Positions 7,550 to 13,371 of a stretch of DNA of 26,024 nt are shown one piece after another. Below the pieces are notes generated by a model, which was not told the origin of the DNA, ran no database searches, and worked only from the letters and a program-made list of their open reading frames with translations. The first letter of the stretch is position 1. Each line of letters starts with the position of its first letter. A program made the position numbers and the translations under genes. Location: contig DAKD01000008.1 of assembly GCA_002499085.1 (NCBI GenBank), forward strand, positions 76,607 to 102,630, in the 5' to 3' direction. Source of the DNA: Methanomassiliicoccales archaeon UBA280 (lineage in GTDB: Archaea > Thermoplasmatota > Thermoplasmata > SG8-5).

Positions 7550-7668
7550 AATACATCTGCCGGGTATGCAAAACAGAGGCCTTTCACAACGAGAAGCTCG
7601 GGATTCACTTTTGCATCAAACACGGTTTTTCGACAGAGCCAGTTCGCAATAAAAAAGCAGCTGTCTGA
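7546..7668 (+). CDS. 40-aa zinc-ribbon-like protein
   Basis: MKYICRVCKTEAF starts at ATG 7546, overlapping the stop of the previous gene by four bases (ATGA), which supports translation of this short frame. The ligand set is C5-x2-C8 and H21-x-C23-x2-H26, a compact zinc ribbon or treble-clef pattern. The basic tail (VRNKKAAV) could touch nucleic acid. Its TGA stop (7666-7668) forms part of the first half-site of the operator at 7661-7768, so transcription of this operon runs straight into the control region of the next one. Confidence 0.65.
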   Translation: MKYICRVCKTEAFHNEKLGIHFCIKHGFSTEPVRNKKAAV

Positions 7669-7768
7669 CAAAAATCCTTAGTGAATATGACAAAATCACA
7701 AAGTATTTATACTCTTGCCGATATATAGGTCTCGTTTGTCAAATGCGAGAAGATAATTTGTCAGACAG
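7661..7768. promoter_or_regulatory. Symmetric four-half-site operator and promoter
   Basis: Four TGACAAA/TTTGTCA half-sites lie at 7666-7672, 7688-7694, 7735-7741 and 7757-7763. Both pairs share the same dyad centre, 7714.5, and neighbouring sites are exactly 22 bp apart, about two DNA turns. The outer pair is a perfect 12-bp inverted repeat (CTGTCTGACAAA at 7661-7672, TTTGTCAGACAG at 7757-7768). Between them are two TATA-like elements, AGTATTTATACT (7702-7713) and CGATATATAGG (7720-7730). The second fits a start near 7750 for the gene at 7777. Occupancy of the right-hand sites would cover the transcription start, so repression is likely; the natural ligand is the RHH protein encoded just downstream or the one upstream. 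Confidence 0.8.
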
Positions 7769-7776
7769 GGTGTAAG

Positions 7777-8160
7777 ATGCAGGAACAGGCCGAGGAGCGG
7801 ATATCAGCCAGATTCGAAAAGGCGATGATGGATGAGATAGACGCTCTGGTGAAAGCTGGAGATTACGGGAACCGGAGCGATTTTCTGAGAGCCGCAGCCA
7901 GGGCCCTGCTTGATGCCCAGGACCAAAGCAACACGATAACGGTCGAGATGGCCCCGCTTGTCAAAGAGTTCATCGAGACCATGGTGGGCCGGGGATTCTA
8001 CCGGTCGGAGGCGCACGCAGTACAGGCAGCGGTTGACAGCTTCTTCACGGAGGAGCGGGTCAAGGAGTCCTTCAAAACCATGAAGCGCATGGAGATCGTG
8101 GCTGGGAAGAAGGCAGAAGTTGACATAAACACCACCCCGAGACAGATAATAAACCCGTAG
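7777..8160 (+). CDS. Second tandem RHH regulator, CdrS-like in context
   Basis: A 127-aa protein. Residues about 5-48 form an RHH unit (strand ERISARFEK, helices MMDEIDALVKAG and NRSDFLRAAARALL). Residues about 52-95 form a second one (strand NTITVEMAP, helices VKEFIETMVGRG and SEAHAVQAAVDSFF). The last 30 residues are basic then extended. ATG 7777 follows AGGGTG. The promoter carries a symmetric array of half-sites (7661-7768), so autoregulation is likely. The gene lies upstream of an FtsZ-like gene on the same strand. In haloarchaea the RHH protein CdrS is co-transcribed with ftsZ2 and controls cell division; whether this protein is an orthologue cannot be decided from sequence alone. Confidence 0.82.
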   Translation: MQEQAEERISARFEKAMMDEIDALVKAGDYGNRSDFLRAAARALLDAQDQSNTITVEMAPLVKEFIETMVGRGFYRSEAHAVQAAVDSFFTEERVKESFKTMKRMEIVAGKKAEVDINTTPRQIINP

Positions 8161-8375
8161 TGGACAATTCAGACGCAATCGGGAACGAAAGCCTGTCGCC
8201 AGGCAATGCCAGATGCATTTGCCCGGTAGAAAATAGCCTTGGCTGTCAGAGGGATGGGATGCACTCTGCCTCAAAAGGCATCAGGTTCAATATTACAGCC
8301 CCCGATCCGGTTACCCCGACATTGTTTGGCCGGGCCTTCGTTCCCATTCCCCAGAACAGGAGGGCGAAACGATGA
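8160..8375 (+). CDS. Possible 71-aa protein bridging the RHH and FtsZ-like genes (doubtful)
   Basis: A GTG-initiated frame starts on the last base of the RHH stop codon (TAGTG) and ends with an ATGA overlap at the FtsZ-like start. That would make a gap-free operon. Against it, there is no Shine-Dalgarno at the GTG, the product (three Cys, several Pro, basic end NRRAKR) resembles no family, and third-position bases look less biased than in the neighbours. If it is not a gene, the 211 bases 8161-8371 are an untranslated spacer with no other recognisable element except the AGGAGG before 8372. Confidence 0.3.
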   Translation: MDNSDAIGNESLSPGNARCICPVENSLGCQRDGMHSASKGIRFNITAPDPVTPTLFGRAFVPIPQNRRAKR

Positions 8376-9196
8376 GCCTAGCATCGGAAACGAAAATGGA
8401 AAACGAGATACTGAACATAATATCGGACTGCATGGACGAGCCCCGCATGGTCATAATCGGATGCGGCGGCGCCGGCACGCAGATAGTGAGCAGGATGGGC
8501 GCACAGTTCCGGGGCATACCCAGAATAGCCATGAACACTGACATGACCGGCTTGGGGTATGTTGATGCGGACAGGAAGGTCTGCATCGGGAAGAGCATCA
8601 CTTTCAAGGGTGATTCGGGCGGCTTCGTCGAGGTTGCGCAGAAATGCGCCGAGCTTGCCCAGGAGGACATCAGGTCCTGCCTCATCTCCAAGGACGTGGC
8701 ATTCATAATCGCCGGGCTGGGCGGAGGCACAGGGACCGGCGTCGCTCCGGTCGTGGCCAGGACTGCGAAGGGCCTCGGGCTCGTGACCTTCGCGGTGGGG
8801 ATATTGCCCTTCAGCGCGGAAGCGGTTCGGCGGCAGAAGGCCGAGGAGCATGTGCAGGATCTCAGGGAAGCGGCCGACAGCTGCATAACCCTGGACAATG
8901 ACGCGCTCGCCAAGTTCGGCAGCGACATTCCGCTGGCCAGGGCATACGCGATCATGGACTCGATGGTAGCCAAGATAATCAAGGACGTCACTGACTCGAT
9001 GAGCAGGTCTTTCATGGCAGTCATGGCAGACGAGATACTCTCCTACCGAAGCGAAGCAGGTTTCACAGCGATGGAGGGCCAAACACTGGTGGGCGAGAGC
9101 TTCGGCGTCGCGGCCGAGGGACCCGCACCCATGGCCTATCCCCAGCCCTCGGACACCAACCTGGTCCAGGCAGGCGGCATCTTCCAGAGATTCTAG
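8372..9196 (+). CDS. FtsZ-like GTPase-domain protein lacking the C-terminal domain
   Basis: A 274-aa tubulin/FtsZ-superfamily protein. The start ATG 8372 has a strong AGGAGG. The nucleotide-binding half is clear: VIIGCGGAGTQIV (T1 loop, near residue 28), MNTDMTGL (near 54), and the tubulin signature LGGGTGTGVAP (G117-G123), followed by FAVGILPF and a long helix. Canonical FtsZ is 350-400 aa. Here the central H7 region is followed by only about 60 residues, the catalytic NxDxxD-type T7 loop is not found, and the activation domain is absent. The end is Pro/Gly-rich with GIFQRF, somewhat like the conserved tail peptide of FtsZ. GTP binding is likely; normal polymerisation-coupled hydrolysis is doubtful. 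It may modulate another FtsZ or CetZ. The tandem RHH gene lies upstream, and a T-tract terminator follows. Confidence 0.8.
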   Translation: MSLASETKMENEILNIISDCMDEPRMVIIGCGGAGTQIVSRMGAQFRGIPRIAMNTDMTGLGYVDADRKVCIGKSITFKGDSGGFVEVAQKCAELAQEDIRSCLISKDVAFIIAGLGGGTGTGVAPVVARTAKGLGLVTFAVGILPFSAEAVRRQKAEEHVQDLREAADSCITLDNDALAKFGSDIPLARAYAIMDSMVAKIIKDVTDSMSRSFMAVMADEILSYRSEAGFTAMEGQTLVGESFGVAAEGPAPMAYPQPSDTNLVQAGGIFQRF

Positions 9197-9201
9197 AATC
9201 A

Positions 9202-9225
9202 GGATTAATCCTCCCCTTTTTTTTT
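9202..9225 (+). terminator. T-tract terminator after the FtsZ-like gene
   Basis: The palindrome GGATTAATCC (9202-9211) and a run of nine T (9217-9225) begin six bases after the stop codon, as expected for archaeal oligo-T termination. Confidence 0.6.
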
Positions 9226-9230
9226 ATTTC

Positions 9231-9269
9231 CCTGGTCAGCGTGAGCCAGGGAAAGTGCCCGGCATCCCC
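9231..9269. repeat. 39-bp direct repeat, copy 1 (hairpin-forming)
   Basis: This copy is identical to 9612-9650 except for one base (G/A at position 27). It can fold as CCTGG-TCA / TGA-G-CCAGG. It is extended on the right by GCCCGG/CCGGGC, a second hairpin found only in this copy. Confidence 0.8.
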
Positions 9270-9410
9270 GGGCTTTACCCGGGGTTTTCCAAAACGGTGC
9301 AACAGAATGCATAATATGTTGGGTCAAGGGTAAGCATTCAGTGAAATGAAGGTGTGACTATTGTAGATTGCCAGGTCGGGAACCGGGAACCTGCTGGGTT
9401 AATGCAATAT

Positions 9411-9434
9411 CGGGAAGCGGGAAGCGGGAAGCGG
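9411..9434. repeat. Tandem CGGGAAG heptamers
   Basis: Three exact copies of CGGGAAG followed by CGG. Related GGGAACC-type units occur just upstream (9378-9390) and in the right-hand repeat island near 26003. Confidence 0.7.
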
Positions 9435-9458
9435 CGACGGAATCAATGGCTGGTGATA

Positions 9459-9525
9459 CAGCCATTCCGTACGCTTACCTTTTCCCTTTTCCCGAGTCCC
9501 GAACTTCAAAACACTGAACTCTTAC
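9459..9525 (+). repeat. 67-bp dispersed repeat, copy 1
   Basis: 63 of 67 bases match the reverse complement of 25958-26024, including exact blocks of 15 (9459-9473) and 38 bases (9488-9525). The block begins on the right arm of the AATGGCTG/CAGCCATT hairpin. It has no coding potential. It probably belongs to a family of extragenic repeats in this genome. Confidence 0.85.
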
Positions 9526-9558
9526 GGTCAAGGGCACTCGAACGTTCACAGAATGAAA

Positions 9559-9578
9559 CCCTGCCCTGACAGGCAGGG
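9559..9578. repeat. Hairpin CCCTGCC/GGCAGGG
   Basis: A perfect 7-bp stem with a six-base loop (CTGACA), GC-rich and stable, inside the repeat island. The right-hand island has a comparable hairpin with the related arm GACAGG (25940-25954). Confidence 0.6.
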
Positions 9579-9611
9579 GATGCTGATTCAAATATGCCCT
9601 GCGCGAAAATG

Positions 9612-9650
9612 CCTGGTCAGCGTGAGCCAGGGAAAGTACCCGGCATCCCC
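9612..9650. repeat. 39-bp direct repeat, copy 2
   Basis: 38 of 39 bases match 9231-9269, in the same orientation, 381 bp apart. The two copies bracket the segment holding the heptamers and the 67-bp repeat. Confidence 0.8.
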
Positions 9651-9774
9651 TGAGATATTCTGAATATATTCACGCGCTGTAACACGGGAGTGCGTCAATC
9701 CGCTCATATTTCATGGGCAAAATTGATAAGGGACATGTATTATGGGTTGGGCATAAACAATCAGAGGTGTGCAT

Positions 9775-11091
9775 ATGGCAGCAAAAAAGGTACTGATAAT
9801 GGGCGCAGCAGGAAGGGACTTCCACAATTTCAATGTGGTGTACCGGGACAACAAGGACTACGAGGTCGTGGCATTCACGGCCGCGCAGATTCCAGACATT
9901 GACGGAAGGATGTACCCGCCGTCCCTGGCAGGCAAACTTTATCCCAAGGGCATTCCGATTCATTCCGAGGACGACCTGGTGAAACTCATCGGGAAGTACA
10001 AGGTGGACGAGGTCGTGTTCTCTTACAGCGACGTGCCGTACCATGTGCTGATGAACAAGGCCGCCGTTGTGACTGCGCACGGCGCGGACTTCATACTGCT
10101 GGACGCAGAGAGGACCATGATTAAGTCGAAAGTTCCTGTGATTGCGATCTGCGCCGTGAGGACGGGATGCGGAAAGAGCCAGACCACGAGAAAGGTCGTG
10201 GACATCTTGAAGGCCAAGGGCAAGAGGGTAGTCGCCATCCGCCACCCCATGCCGTACGGCGACCTTGCGGCCCAGGCAGTTCAGAGATTCGCCACGTATA
10301 AGGACCTGGACACGCACAAGTGCACTATCGAGGAGAGAGAGGAATACGAGCCCCACATAGACAAGGGCATCATCGTTTACGCCGGCGTCGACTACGGCGC
10401 GATACTGAAGGAGGCCGAGAAAGAGGCGGACATCATCATCTGGGACGGCGGCAACAACGACACGCCTTTCTACAAGCCCGACCTGCATATCACGATAGTG
10501 GACCCGCACAGGCCCGGGCATGAGCTTGCCTATTTCCCGGGAGAAACAAACCTCAGGATGGCCGATATCGTAATCGTGAACAAGATAACGACCGCGGACC
10601 CCGACAAGGTCGACATTGTCCTGGCCAACACAAAATTTGCCAACCCGGAGGCTGTCGTCATAAAAGCCGCATCCCCCGTAACGATCGAGAACGAGAACGC
10701 CATACGCGGAAAGAAAGTGCTGATCATCGAGGACGGGCCGACGCTGACCCACGGGGAAATGACTTACGGAGCAGGAATGGTCGCGGCCAAGCAGTACGGG
10801 GCCGGCGAAGTTGTGGACCCGCTGCCTTATGTCGTTGGCGAGATAAAGAAGACATTCGAGAAATACCCGCATGTGAAGGGCAAGAAGTTCCTTCCGGCCA
10901 TGGGATACTCGGACAAGCAGATAGCCGACCTGAAGGCAACCATCGACAGGACACCCTGCGACATCGTGCTTGCTGGAACGCCTATTGACCTGAACCGTAT
11001 CCTCACTGTCAACAAGCCGATAGTCAGGGTCTTCTACAGCCTGGAAGAGATATCCAAGCCGGATCTCACAGAGGTCCTGAAGAGCTTCTGA
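9775..11091 (+). CDS. COG2403-type P-loop protein, cyclic 2,3-diphosphoglycerate synthetase family
   Basis: A cytosolic protein of 438 aa. The N-terminal part (residues 1-115) is a Rossmann-like domain, KVLIMGAAGRDFHNF then DEVVFSYSDVPY. A P-loop-type VRTGCGKSQTTRKV (K134) follows, then IIIWDGGNND, a Walker B-like acidic region, and VNKIT, which resembles a nucleotide-specificity NKxx. Members of this family are annotated either as predicted GTPases or as cyclic 2,3-diphosphoglycerate synthetase, which makes the intramolecular phosphoanhydride solute of some methanogens from 2,3-bisphosphoglycerate and ATP. The family is broad, so the exact reaction is not certain. Start ATG 9775 has AGAGGTG at a good distance; a GTG at 9769 overlaps that site and is less likely. 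It is probably a single-gene unit. Confidence 0.8.
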   Translation: MAAKKVLIMGAAGRDFHNFNVVYRDNKDYEVVAFTAAQIPDIDGRMYPPSLAGKLYPKGIPIHSEDDLVKLIGKYKVDEVVFSYSDVPYHVLMNKAAVVTAHGADFILLDAERTMIKSKVPVIAICAVRTGCGKSQTTRKVVDILKAKGKRVVAIRHPMPYGDLAAQAVQRFATYKDLDTHKCTIEEREEYEPHIDKGIIVYAGVDYGAILKEAEKEADIIIWDGGNNDTPFYKPDLHITIVDPHRPGHELAYFPGETNLRMADIVIVNKITTADPDKVDIVLANTKFANPEAVVIKAASPVTIENENAIRGKKVLIIEDGPTLTHGEMTYGAGMVAAKQYGAGEVVDPLPYVVGEIKKTFEKYPHVKGKKFLPAMGYSDKQIADLKATIDRTPCDIVLAGTPIDLNRILTVNKPIVRVFYSLEEISKPDLTEVLKSF

Positions 11092-11137
11092 TTTAGGGGC
11101 AACTGCTTTAAACGACAATATTATTCGCCCCTGTATC

Positions 11138-11263
11138 ATGTCAGAACACAGACTGTTCGGCACAACCTTCATAATCATAACCCATGACAGGAAAATCGCA
11201 GAGCAGGCAGACCGCATAGTCGAGATGAAAGACGGCCGGATCAGCTTGGACCTGAAAAGATAG
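11138..11263 (+). pseudogene. C-terminal fragment of an ABC transporter ATPase gene
   Basis: A 41-codon frame encodes GTTFIIITHDRKIAEQADRI and then EMKDGRI. This is the H-loop region and end of a LolD/MacB-type ABC ATPase, with Walker A, signature and Walker B regions missing. The bases before it show no remaining ATPase sequence. It therefore looks like a deletion remnant. A TATA-like CAATATTATTC lies about 20 nt upstream, so it may still be transcribed. No matching permease is nearby; the ABC system at 21380 is of a different type. Confidence 0.65.
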
Positions 11264-11391
11264 TAATAATTTATTTTTATTCGTGTTACCAAAGAAAATC
11301 CAATAAAACAGAGGGAAATAATTCAAATTTTGAAAAAATTGAGCGTGAAATCAGAAGATTCGTAATAAAATAAATAAAAAAGTATTAAGAA

Positions 11392-12000
11392 TTATATCAG
11401 AGCGAGGTCGGCTATGCTCGTTGCTCTCAGGCATTTGTTGGATTTCTTCTGATTGGCAAGCGTGTCGCATACTTTGTCTCCGTAATCATGCCCGGGATAG
11501 ACAGTCAGGCTGTCAGGAAGGGATTTCAGCCTCTGCATGCTCCTGAACATATCCGCATTGCTGCCTCCGGGCAGGTCGGTCCTGCCGCAGTCGCCGATAA
11601 AAAGGGTGTCCCCCGTGAAAAGGTATTTTTCGTTGGCCAGCACGCATAGACTCCCGGGCGTGTGCCCCGGAGTCAGCAGGAATGCCAATCTTACAGAACC
11701 GATCATAAGAGTCTCGTTGTCTGCAACGGCAGTATCAACACCCGGGATCTGCCCGGCTTCAACCGCCGATGAAACTGACTTGCAGCGAAACCTGGAGACC
11801 ATGCTCCTGTTCCCGGAGATATGGTCGCAATGGCTGTGAGTGTTTATTATGCACTCGATTTCAAGATCGGCCATGTTAAGTTCTCCGATGCGGTCCGCTG
11901 TTTCCGGGCCCGGGTCGATGACTGCAGCTTTTCCCGAGGCCTCGCACATTATCAGATAGCTGAAGTTGTCGGTTTGCTCACGGAATTGATGAATCTTCAC
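11392..12000 (-). CDS. Metallo-beta-lactamase-fold hydrolase (glyoxalase II-like)
   Basis: A 202-aa protein from a GTG start at 12000. The MBL metal motif is NTHSHCDHISG (H55, H57, D59, H60), followed by LTPGHTPGS, FTGDTLFIGDCGR and a final YPGHDYG, which gives the full binuclear ligand set. The family hydrolyses thioesters such as S-lactoylglutathione or oxidises persulfides; the thiol used by this organism is unknown. The start rests on a TATA box (GAAATAAAT, 12021-12029) centred 25-26 nt upstream, which implies a leaderless GTG start. A longer frame to 12126 would run through the promoter and into the divergent gene. Confidence 0.85.
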   Translation of the reverse strand: MKIHQFREQTDNFSYLIMCEASGKAAVIDPGPETADRIGELNMADLEIECIINTHSHCDHISGNRSMVSRFRCKSVSSAVEAGQIPGVDTAVADNETLMIGSVRLAFLLTPGHTPGSLCVLANEKYLFTGDTLFIGDCGRTDLPGGSNADMFRSMQRLKSLPDSLTVYPGHDYGDKVCDTLANQKKSNKCLRATSIADLALI

Positions 12001-12061
12001 GTATCCCCAAAGGAATCGGCATTTATTTCTATTTCCATCCCTATTTACTGCCGGTGAGAAA
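12001..12061. promoter_or_regulatory. Compact divergent promoter
   Basis: A spacer of 61 bp between the MBL hydrolase and the PD-(D/E)XK gene. It holds the minus-strand TATA (12021-12029) and a weaker plus-strand CTATTTAC near 12041. A GGTGAG ribosome site lies just before ATG 12062. Both promoters must overlap, so the two genes may be expressed alternately. Confidence 0.45.
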
Positions 12062-12673
12062 ATGAACAACGCATATTTGGAGAATATATTCAACAACATC
12101 CTGGCACGGACCGAGAGAATAGTCAAGGACGGAAACAGGAATAAGATACTGAACGAGCAGTTCTTCCACCATCAGTTCTCGAGCCTTCTAACAAAGTACT
12201 ATGTTGACAGGAAAATTGATCCCTGGAGAAGAATGGTTATTGTTCCCGGCCACCCCACCAAGGAACTTTACACCTGGAGGGAGTTCGGGCTGAACAGGCC
12301 CAAGACAACTCAGAAGCTTGCACTTGAGGAGGGCGTTCCCGCGAGATTCGATTTTGTCATTCGGGACGATCCCCGCATCCATGTCGAATTTAAAGGACCC
12401 AATCTCTACAATTCCCGCGATGTCGCAAAGAGCCTCACGAAGCTCCTGATGCTCGAAGGCAGGAAACCCGTCAAGGTTTTTGCCGCCATTGTCACAAGCT
12501 CGCACACAGGCGATGCGAATCACATCCGCGAGCTCACTTCAAGATTTTACGAAGCTCTTGAGTTCACGCAGGTCATCCTGGATATCGAAGACATTCGCAG
12601 GATGAACCTTTACGCTTACATCGCTACTGTTCCCGATCAGGGTGCGGAAAAATTCATTTGGGGGAAAGTGTAG
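12062..12673 (+). CDS. PD-(D/E)XK nuclease-like protein of unknown role
   Basis: A 203-aa protein. The core RFDFVIRDDPRIHVEFKG gives D97 followed by E109-x-K111 on two adjoining beta strands, the layout of PD-(D/E)XK nuclease active sites. An N-terminal helical part (residues 1-45) and a following helix rich in Lys/Leu (VAKSLTKLLMLEGRK) fit the fold. The C-terminal half (VFAAIVTSSH, then FTQVILDIEDI) supplies further strands. It has no methyltransferase partner, so it is not an evident restriction system. It might be a repair or defence nuclease. The start has GGTGAG. A perfect 10-bp hairpin begins right after the stop. Confidence 0.6.
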   Translation: MNNAYLENIFNNILARTERIVKDGNRNKILNEQFFHHQFSSLLTKYYVDRKIDPWRRMVIVPGHPTKELYTWREFGLNRPKTTQKLALEEGVPARFDFVIRDDPRIHVEFKGPNLYNSRDVAKSLTKLLMLEGRKPVKVFAAIVTSSHTGDANHIRELTSRFYEALEFTQVILDIEDIRRMNLYAYIATVPDQGAEKFIWGKV

Positions 12674-12712
12674 CCCCGTAATCTCTTTGCTCAGAGAATG
12701 CTGATTACGGGG
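12674..12712 (+). terminator. Strong hairpin directly after the nuclease-like gene
   Basis: CCCCGTAATC (12674-12683) and GATTACGGGG (12703-12712) form a perfect 10-bp stem starting on the base after the TAG stop. The loop contains a smaller CTCT/AGAG stem. There is no T-run behind it, so it may stabilise the mRNA 3' end rather than terminate by an oligo-T mechanism. Confidence 0.55.
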
Positions 12713-13164
12713 AATTATAGGATTGAAATGGAATCGTTCGGTCCAATCCCGGCGAATACTTTTCATGTCATTTGCTCCGAGACGTATTCACCTTTTGCAT
12801 TAAAGATGTTGTGAGCAGCATGATGCTAATTCATGAAATAATATCGATTTCGCATCATCGTCGAATGCTTTTATCACAATGTGAAGCCTTCGGTGTTCGG
12901 GATCGTTGGAAGTCGCATTCAACTTTTCTTGTTTGATAATTCGCGTAATTTTCAGCGAAAGAATTGATTTATGCTGGCTAATTATTATTGCACATCACAT
13001 ATTTTTATAACGATTTCATATGAGAAAAAATAATTTTCACTCTAATATTCATTGTGTTTATTATATATAAATTTACATATGATTCATTTATCCATATGTT
13101 TTATATAATATTAGATGTATATCGGGTCGGTAGATTGTTAAAAATCTACGGGATGGATAAAAAC
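12713..13164. other. AT-rich intergenic stretch
   Basis: Four hundred and fifty bases with no credible gene; base composition turns markedly AT-rich after about 12960. A weak GGATTG/CAATCC inverted repeat lies at 12720-12746. From 13060 several TATA-like runs appear (TTATATATAAAT near 13069, TTTTATATAATATT near 13100). The latter fits a start near 13130 for the lysine-rich gene. The composition differs from the GC-rich flanks. Confidence 0.5.
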
Positions 13165-13245
13165 ATGGCAGCAAAAAAGAAAGTAGCGAAGAAGAAAGCG
13201 CCTAAAAAGGCAGCAAAAAAGAAGACCGCAAAGAAGAAGAAGTAA
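13165..13245 (+). CDS. Minute lysine/alanine-rich basic protein (histone H1-tail-like)
   Basis: A 26-aa product from ATG 13165: 15 of its residues are Lys and 7 are Ala, arranged in AKKK/AAKK units like the C-terminal tails of linker histone H1 and of bacterial histone-like proteins. It should bind DNA or RNA nonspecifically. A start at 13153 would add MDKN; GGATGG (13151-13156) sits eight bases before 13165 and favours the later start. The AT-rich promoter and the convergent T-rich region behind it suggest its own transcript. It is too short to assign by family, and low complexity keeps the confidence moderate. Confidence 0.55.
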   Translation: MAAKKKVAKKKAPKKAAKKKTAKKKK

Positions 13246-13371
13246 AGCGGCGAATGTTTGAGTGTCATAACTTCGTCGTCTTGCTTCGGGTCTGAATTTC
13301 ATTCCAAGAGCGGGAACCGGTTGGACACTCTTACCTTTTTCTTTAATAATCCTGATTTCTTTTTCAGTTTT
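13246..13371. terminator. Shared convergent terminator region
   Basis: GAGTGTC (13260-13266) and GACACTC (13324-13330) form an inverted repeat. T-runs on the plus strand (13336-13340 and 13359-13373) follow it and would end the lysine-rich gene transcript. The minus strand offers only short T-runs for the converging gene. Confidence 0.45.

Larger units (their letters stand above)
9270..9774. other. Gene-free intergenic repeat island
   Basis: With 9197-9269 this makes 578 bases without a convincing gene. It contains three tandem CGGGAAG heptamers (9411-9431), an AATGGCTG/CAGCCATT hairpin (9445-9466), a 67-bp dispersed repeat (9459-9525), a CCCTGCC/GGCAGGG hairpin (9559-9578), the second 39-bp repeat (9612-9650) and the palindrome GAATATATTC (9662-9671). 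The last 40 bases hold the promoter of the next gene, with a TATA-like ATGTATTATG at about 9735-9744. Confidence 0.6.

Noticed and set aside
7304..7668. Toxin-antitoxin toxin identity for the small Cys-rich genes
   Set aside because: Neither protein resembles a known toxin family; the idea rests only on adjacency to an RHH gene.
8278..8300. tRNA T-arm-like GGTTCAATATT sequence
   Set aside because: No acceptor, D-arm or anticodon stem can be formed around it.
9231..9269. Resemblance of CAGGGAAAGT and following bases to an RNase P RNA element
   Set aside because: The segment is duplicated 381 bp away and forms simple hairpins; no partner conserved regions of RNase P or SRP RNA are present.
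9670..11292. A 540-codon open frame on the minus strand opposite the COG2403-type gene
   Set aside because: It is a mirror of GC-biased third positions in the plus-strand gene, shows no domain, starts in AT-rich non-coding DNA, and conflicts with a well-supported protein family.
12001..12126. N-terminal extension of the MBL hydrolase
   Set aside because: It runs through the divergent promoter and into the nuclease-like gene, has no conserved MBL sequence, and the GTG at 12000 fits the TATA spacing.
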